From CAYLPJ01 sp964385465 (GTDB lineage: Bacteria > Planctomycetota > Phycisphaerae > SM23-33): 64,000 nt of DNA. This document shows positions 19,601 to 28,600 of the stretch, one piece after another (the stretch's first letter is position 1; each line of letters starts with the position of its first letter). Location of the stretch: positions 62,001-126,000 of the forward strand of contig CAYLPJ010000008.1 in assembly GCA_964385465.1 (NCBI GenBank), written 5' to 3'. The notes beneath the pieces were generated by a model that saw only the letters and a list, made by a program, of their open reading frames with translations, was not told the DNA's origin and made no database searches. Position numbers and translations under genes: made by a program.

Positions 19601-22600
19601 GCGAGGACCCCGAGGGCCTGACCGACAAGACCCTCGCGTTCGACGCGCTGACGCTCGGCGACGGCACGAGCGCGGCCGCCAGCCTCGAGGTCGCCGGCGC
19701 CAACGACTACAACGTCGCGTTCTCCTCGACGACGATCGACACGGGCAGCTCCAACGCCCAGATCGACTTCGTGGACGCCAACACCAACGCCGACCTCGGC
19801 GCGGTGACCTTCAACGCCGGCGTGGACCTGACCATCAGCAACAAGGCCGGCTCGCTGACCACGCTGGGCGCCCTGACGGGCCCGGCGGGCTCCGACGTGG
19901 TGGTTGCCTCCACCAGCGAGGGGCAGGTCAAGCTCAGCCCCTCCACGCCGGGCGCGTGGAACGGCAAGGTGACGATCTACGCCGGCGGGCTGGTCGTGGA
20001 CCAGAACCTCACCGGCTACGGCCTCGTCGGCGGCGAGCCCAGCGTCCTCGTCGACAGCGGGCTGACCGACGTGACCTACGACGGCTCCAACGGGCCGATT
20101 GACATGTCGGCCTTCAGCGTCGTGGACCTCCGCCTCGCCGCCGACATGGCCGGGGCGACCGCGCCGGTGGGCTACTTCTTCGGCGCGCTGGAAGATGACG
20201 TCATCCTCGCCAGCAGCATCGACAGCTCCTTCGCCCAGGCCGGGCGCACCGACGTGCAGCTCGACGGGGCGAACATGTACGCCGAGGTCGCCGGCGTGGA
20301 CTTCGCCGCCGACATCGACTTCGTCGACTTCGCCGGCGAGGTGACCTTCGGCCTCGACGCCAACGCCGAGGACTTCGAGGTCAGCGGCGCCATCTCCGGC
20401 ACCAGCGACCTCCGCAAGGTCGGCAGCGAGACCCTCACCCTCAGCGGCGACAACAGCTTCTCCGGCGACACCATCGTCGACGAGGGCACCATCGTCATGG
20501 GCCACGCCAACGCCTTCGGCGGCGTCGGAAACGCCGTGACCCTCAACGACGGCACGACGCTCGTCGTCGATGCCAACAACGCCAACCTCGGCAACGTCGC
20601 CCTCACGATGAACGCCGCCAGCTTCCTCGAAGTCAACGCCCTCGGCGTGGACCTCTCCACCGTCAGCGTCGGCACCAACACGCTGACCATCCGCAGCTCG
20701 ATGGAAGGCGGCGCCGCCCCGGCCGACGTGCCGGGCCGCACCGTCCTCGATACCGACACGCTGCACGGCGACTACGAGCTGGTCCTCGACAACACCATCC
20801 AGGTCCTCCGGGACGTCCAGGTCGCCAACGTCGCCGACGGCACCGGCGGCAGCGTCACCTTCGAGGACGGCGGGCACACGCTCGAGATCGACGGCAACGT
20901 CACACTCGGCGGGCCCCGCGACTGGACCGTCGCCGACGACATGACCGTCCAGTTCGACGGCGACATCCTCGGCGGGCAGGACCTCACCAAGCTCGGGCTC
21001 GGCACGCTGGTGCTCAACGGCACCAACGCGCTGAACTCGCTCACCGTCGGCGCAAGCCCCGGCGGCATGGTCGTCGTCGGCTCCGCCGCCGCCGCTCCCG
21101 CCGCCGCAGACAGCGTCACCATCAACCAGTCCAGCCTCTACACCGTCGAGGAGCCCAACTGGGCCTACACCGAGGTGGACATGGCCGCCAGCAACGGCGT
21201 GCTCGCCCTCTCCCGGGACAGCGACGCCAACTACACCTTCTCCTCGGCCAAGCTCTCCCTCGGCGCCTACGCCGACAGCACCTACAGCGGCGACCTGACG
21301 CCCGCCGGCGACGGCTTCGTCTTCGGCGGCGGCGAGGGCAACCTGACCCTCGACACCGCCCTCTCGGCCGGCAGCGAGGCCCGCTTCGGCTGGCAGGCCG
21401 GCAGCGACGCCAACCAGGACCCCCTCCCCGAGGGCAAGGTCATCCTCGCACAGAACACCGCCCTGGACGGCAACGTGCACATCAACACGTCCGTCCGCTT
21501 CTCCAACGGCGACCAGAACGGCCCGTTCCAGAACGTCGATGAGACGGCCGGGCAGTTCGTCTACGTCAACGAGGGCGGTGCCATCGACCTCTTCGAGGGC
21601 TGGGACGCCCCCTCCCGGGGCAACATCGTGATGAACGGCGGCGGCGTCTCGGACGTCGGCAGCTTCCTGGACAGCATCCAGCTCGGCGCCCTGTTCGCCG
21701 ACGGCGACGCCTACGTGCTGGGCAGCGAATTCGCCGGCAACACGGACGTCCTCGAAGGCGCCCTGTCCAACGCCGGCTCCAACCTCGTCAAGGTCGGCAG
21801 CAACCAGGTCACCCTCCAGGCCGGCCAGACCTACGGCGGCGGGATCACCGAGGTCCGCGAGGGCCTGCTGACCGCCTTGGCGCCCAACAGCCTCGGCACC
21901 ACGACCGACCTCCAGGTCGCCGAAGGCGCCCGGGTCCACTTCGCCACCGGCGGGACCTACGCCGGCAAGGCCACACTCAAGGGCACGCTGAGCACCGACG
22001 AGAGCCTGGCCATCCAGCCGGCCTCCGGCGACAGCCTCGTCCTCGACGGCGGCGCGCCCGTCCTCACCGTCGCCGCCGACAAGACCCTCACCCTCCGCCA
22101 GATCACCGGCGATACGACCCCCACGACGGTCACGCTGGACGGCCCCGGCCGCGTACGACTCAGCGGCACCGCCGGCGGCAGCAGCATGAGCATGACCAGC
22201 TTCCGCGTCGAGAACGGCGTGCTGCGGTCGCAACTGGCCGACGGAAACGCCGGCCTGGCCGACACCGATCAGGTGATTCTCGCCGGCGGCACGCTGAGCC
22301 TCCAGCCGGGCGTCAGCAACCCGATCGAGTACCTCGACTTCAGCGACGTCACCGGCATCGCCTTCAACGGCAGCGCCAACCAGCAGGGCGACGAGCTCCA
22401 GTTGACCCCCGCCACCAACGGCCAGGCCGGCAGTGCCTGGGTGATCGAGAAGCACGCGATCGACCAGGACTTCGAGGTCGAGTACGTCTTCGAGATCTTC
22501 GGCGGCTCGAACACCGCCGACGGCATGACGTTCGTGATGCAGAACGATTCCGACGGCACCAGCGCCCTGGGCGGCAGCGGCGGGGACTTCGGTTACCGCA

Positions 22601-25600
22601 GCGGCGCCGCCGACAACAGCGTCGCCCTCGTCTGGCAGACCTGGACGAACGACGACCTGGAGCTCTGGATCGACGACAGCGAGATCGTCTCGATGGGCAT
22701 GCCCGGCCAGGCGGAGAACCGGGAGTACACCGTCCGGCTGGCCTACGACGCCGGCGATGAGCTCCTGGAGGTCTTCTTCGACGGCTCCGAGACGCCCTAC
22801 CTCAGCCACAGCATCAACCTCGCCGCCGAGCTCGGCGATTCCGACGCATGGTTCGGCTACACCGCCGGCACGGGCGGCAGCAACGGCGCCCACCACGTCA
22901 AGAGCCTGGTCACCACCATGGGCGGCGGCGGCGGGTACACCAGCGACATCCGCTTCGAGAGCAGCTCGGCCATCGAGGTCGACAACGAGCTCCAGACCAC
23001 GCTGGGCGCCCTGACGGTCGCCGGCGACGGCGAGCTGACCATCGACGGCGGCATCGACTTCACCGGCGGGACGACCATCGAGTCCGGCGTGAGCAGCTTC
23101 CGGCTGAACACCGCGGTTCCCGAGGTCGTCACCGAGCTCGGCCCCGTCGCCAAGGCCGCGCCGGGCGCCCTGACCATCACCAAGGCCGGGCCCGGCTTGG
23201 CCACGATGGACGCCGGCGGGACGCTGGACAGCGACACCGTCGTGGTCATCGAGTCCGGCGAGGTGACCGCCAAGTACGAGTACGGCGTCGGCTCGGCCCT
23301 CGGCGACGCCGACGTGGTCATGCAGGACGGCACCACGATCAACCTGAACGCCACGCGGAACGCGTTCTTCTCGGAGAGGGAAGGCCTCGACGCAGGCATC
23401 TTCTTCGGCGAGAACAACGACAACAACATGTACTTCGACGGGGCGACCTACGAGGTTGCCTCGGGTCGGCCGTTCACCGGCAGCCTGGGCCTGTTGGCCG
23501 ACACGCCGGAAGCGACCGCCGTCCAGATCGGCGAGATCAACTACAACGGCAACTTCGGCACGCTGTTCACCGACCTCGGCGAGGACTGGAGGGGCGATCA
23601 GTTCGCGGTCCTGTGGACCGGCAACTTCTCCACCCCTGTCGGCAAGGACGGCACGTACAACTTCCGGTGGCAGAACGACGACCGCGGCTTCGTCTACATC
23701 GACATCAACGACGACGGCGTGTTCACCGCCGACGAGCGCCGCGCAGGCGGCGTGACCGGCCACGGCGGCGATACCGACTTCGCCCTCCTCGGCGGGCAGA
23801 CGTACAATATCGCCATGATGTCCCGCGAGGGCGGCGGCGGCGAGACCGCCAACTTCTGGGTCACCGTGCCCGGCGAGAGCGAGATCCGCGTCGATCCGTC
23901 GGCCAATCCCGAGATGTGGAGCCGCACCGCCCCGACCGACGACCCCGGCGTCTACGCCGGCACCTTCACGATCGAGGCCGCCGCGACGGTCGACGTCGAC
24001 GGCACGGCGTTCGTCAACGGCATGGTCCTCGAGGACGGGGCGGCCCTGACCGTCACCGGCTCGGACGACGGCGACCTCCGCCTGCCCGACGTCGGCTTCG
24101 ACGCGATGGGCAACGCCGGCACGGTCACCGCCACGCTGGACACCCCGACCGGCGCCGACATCTCCATCCAGAAGATCACCCAGGCGGCCGGCGCGGCCGG
24201 CACGACGGTGACCAAGACCGGCAGCGGCTACGTGATGTTCGACGGCGTCGGTGCCGACTCGACGGACGCCAACCTGCTGCTGGACATCGAGGAAGGCACG
24301 CTGGGCGTGGTCCTCGACGGCAGCGTCAGCCCGGACGAGGGCGCGCTGCTGGGCGCCGGCTTCCAGATCGACGGCGGGACGCTGCTTCTCAACAGCGCCA
24401 GCAACTTCGACGCCACGTTCGACAACGCCATCGAGATCACCGCCAACGGCGGCTCGATCGCGTCCTACAGCTACGCAAGCGGCGAGGCGACCGGGCCGGT
24501 GACCATCACCTTCCCCAACGCCCAGATGATCCCCACCGGGGCGCTGCTGACGCTGGCCCCGCTTGACGACGAGGACGAGACCTTCGCCTACGTCTTCGAG
24601 TCCGATATGACCGGCGGCGACGTCGAGATCGTCACCGGAGGCTCGGTGACCATCGACGCCAACGCCACCCTCGAGGACACCGACCTCGTCCACGGCGAGC
24701 TGAACGTCAGCGGCGACTTCGCTGCCGACAGCCTCGACGTCTCGCTGACCAGCAACTTCACCAACGGCGCGGGCGCGGCCATCGGCACCACCGAGGTGCT
24801 GGGCACGGCCACCTTCGACGCCGACCTGGCGATCGGCACGTCCTTCACCGTCAACGACAACGACGTCGCGGACGTGGACGTCGCCGGCAACGTCTCCGGC
24901 GGCGACCTGACTGTCGCGGCCGGGCTGATGGACATCGCCGGGGACGCCAACGTCGGCGCCCTGGCGGCGACCGGCGGTCTGCTGACCATCGGCGACGCCG
25001 GGCGAATCACCGGCGCCACGTCGGTCACGCTGGACACCAAGGGCGGCCTGTCGGTCAACGACCCGAACGCCCTGGTGGGCACGCCGGCGTTCACCATCTC
25101 CGGCGGCACCGACGCCGACGGCCGCGCCGACGGCGGCTGGCTCCAGCTCCGCGGCGCCCAGAACCCCGACGCGGTCACGGAGATCACCGTCGCCGACGGC
25201 GGGGCCCTGACCGGCGAGCTGGGCGACCTGGTGATCGGCACCGATGTCATCTTCCAGGACGGCGCCATCTTCGGCACGGCCGGCGGCCACCGCGAGCCCA
25301 ACGAGACCGAGCTCGGCAGCGGCGTGAATCTCGTCGCCGCCGTGCTGGGCGACGATCCGGCCCGCGTCATCAACGTCGGCGAGGACGCCAACTCCGACAC
25401 CGACATCTACAGCGGCCTGATCTACGGGCCCTGGAGCCGCAACAACCACCGCGACCTCAACGCCCGCACCTTCGAGGGCACCGTCAACGACCTCGACGGC
25501 GAGGGCATCCTGGTCGACCTCAACGGCCACACCGCAACGTGGGCCGACGACGCCAGCTTCTCGACCGCCAACACGACCACCGGCGTGGACATCTCCAACG

Positions 25601-28600
25601 CCGGAACCCTCACCATCGACGGCACCCTCGACGGTTCCTGGACCACCCTCCGGCGGACCGGCACGCAGGCCGAGTCCATGGCCGGCTGGAACGGGCGCAT
25701 CCTCGACCTCAGCGGCGCGACCGTCCAGAACGGCCGGACCGTCCACGTCGGCGAGGGCCTGGTCTACCTCGGCACCAACGACGACGTCCTCGAGCCCAAC
25801 GCCACCCTCGTGCTGGAGGAAGGCGCCAACCTCTCCATCCACGACGACAACCTGGACATCAACCAGGGCAGCGTGGTGGTCAAGGAAGGCGCGATGGTCT
25901 ACATCGACCACAGCAACGCGCTCAACGACGGCGCCGACTGGACCTGGGAGCAGGGCTCGATCTTCATGTTCCGCCAGGAGAACGTCGACCCCGTCGCCCA
26001 GAACTGGCCCATGCACGTCAAGATCGTCCCCGATCACCAAGACCGCGATTCCTGGCCCACCAAGTGGGAGTTCGAGACCGGCGCGTGGCTGATGACCTCC
26101 ATGAGCGACGGCGTGCGGTGGCAGAACGGCAACCCGGGCCTCGGCCTGGCCGGCACCTGGGACGCCAACGTCCCCATGCGACTGGCCGCCATGCCCGGCG
26201 AGACCCTCGACATGCGGGACTCGTTCGACACGACGGTCGATCCCAACGCCGCCGTCTCCGGCGACGAGAAGATCGTCGACATCACCGTCGGCGCCGTCGG
26301 CGAGATCGAGCACGTCAACGGCAACATCTGGAACCTCGACCGCCTCTACCGCGTCAAGACCGAGGCCACCGGCCGCATGCTGTGGTCCACCCGCAGCGGC
26401 GAGACCGTCACCCTCGGCAACATCGACGTCCTCAGCGGCGAGATGGAGATCGAGACCCGGGGCGGCAGCACGTTCACCGCCGGCGACATCGTCGCCAGCA
26501 ACGGCGGGCACCTCCGCTTCGACGCCGACGGCGAAGTCCACGTCGGCTCGATCACCGTCGAGTGGGCCGACAACGCCTCCAGGCCCAGCGACAGCACCGC
26601 CGACCTGCGGTTCGACAAGTTCAGCAGCATCAACCAGGGCGGCCCGAGCATCGACGGGCCGATCATCTTCCGCGGCGACGAGCTGTGGATCGACAACGAC
26701 ACGTCCCAGGTCCACGATGCCCTCCAGGCCTCCGACCCCAACAACCACGTGGCCGACTACATCTCCATCGGCGGCCGGGCGCGGATGAACATGGAGTTCG
26801 ACGCCCGCACCGGCACGGTGAAGCCGTGGAACGACCACGACGCCTACAGCCAGAGCAACATCATCGAGATCACCCAGCCGATCCGGTTCACGGATACGTT
26901 CATCCCGCCGGCCGGCAGCGGCGACGACTACTGGGACTACAACCTCCGGACCCGCCGCGAGGGCGGCTCGGGGACCAACCACCTGTACTTCAGCGACATC
27001 ACGCTGGAGGAGGGCGCCGTCCTCCGCGTCCGCGAGGACCGCGGGTCCCACACCTTCCTGGACCTGACGATCGACGGCAACGCCACGACGAGCGACTGGA
27101 ATGCGTTCCGCGACCAGGCGAACGATCCGGACCTCGTCAACATCACGCTCGGCGACACCCCCGCCGCCACGCTGCAACTCGGCGAGTTGGAGCACGAAAC
27201 GGTCGATCACGACATCTACGGCACGGTCTCCGGCGGCGACGGCGACCTGACCGTCAAGCTGGTCAACGCCCGCGACATCCGCTTCCGCGGCGCCCGGGTC
27301 GGCACCGACGGCAGCAACGTCACGTTCGACATGACCGGCAACAGCCGCATCCTCATGTACGACGGCACGGCCATGGGGCCGAACACCGTGATCAACAACC
27401 TCGGCGCAGACTTCGACCCGACGTTCGTGGACTCGTTCATCGAGATCCGCACCGGCGAGGACGCCGGCGAGGACCCGCTCACCGGCGGGGCCATCCGCGT
27501 CAGCAGCGGCGAGGACGTCCGGTTCTTCATCGACGACACCGGGCTCGATGGCAACGTCCGGGTGTACACCACCGACACCGCCCTGACGGCCGTGGATGAC
27601 GGCGACCCCGCCAGCCGGGACTTCTACCTCCAGGCCGACCGGGCGGATCAAACCAACGGGTTCCGCCCGATCCTGCACGCCACCAACGTGCACATCGAGG
27701 AAGGCGCGACGCTGTACCCCGATGACACGGACAGCGCCGAACTGCTGCTGGACCTGGTCATGGACGGCAACGGCGTGGTGGACAACAGCGACGGCAACAA
27801 CAAGATCCACTTCGGCACGATCAGCGGCCCGGGTGCGGTGGAGGTCACCGGCGGCAGCAACGCCTCGCTGATCGGCACGATCAACCCGGGCGCCGAGCTG
27901 ATCTGGAACAACAGCAACACGCTGTTCCTGACCAACGAGCACGGCGCGGACCTCGGCATCGACGCCAACGCCGACCTCGGCTACGAGGCCGGCTACGCCC
28001 TGCCCGCCGGCGGGACGCTGGGCATCCAGAACGGCACGATCGACACCGGCACGCTGACGAGCCTCGGGTTCGGCAAGTTCCGCGTCCTCGGCAGCTCCTT
28101 CACGAGCGACGGCAACGCGATGATCGCCGACCTGTCGGAGATCGAGCTGGGCGGCGGGCGGCTCAACTTCCGCGACGACGCCAACTACACCTTCCCGATG
28201 CCCTTCACCGTCACCGGCCCGTCCACCATGGACGTCCGGGCCATCAACGGCGGCGACCCCAACCAGGACGGCAAGCTGCACACCATCCCCTCGATGACCT
28301 TCGAGGCCGGCGGGGTGGTCTACAGCAGCGGCGACGGGCACACGGTCACCATCGACCAGGCCATCGTGGCCGCCGACGGCTCGGGCTCGCTGGGCGACAA
28401 CAGCCAGACGAGCGTGACCGTCAACTCGCTGAGCAGCGGGAACAGCAACACCGAGATGAGCGTCTCGACCGGTACGGTGACCTTCAAGGACGCCGATGCC
28501 TTCACCGGCAAGATGAGCGTCACCCAGGGCGCCACCGGGGCCTTCCAGCCGGACGGCTCGCCCCTGAGCTTCAACGGCTCGGAGGTCGAGGCCCTCGGCA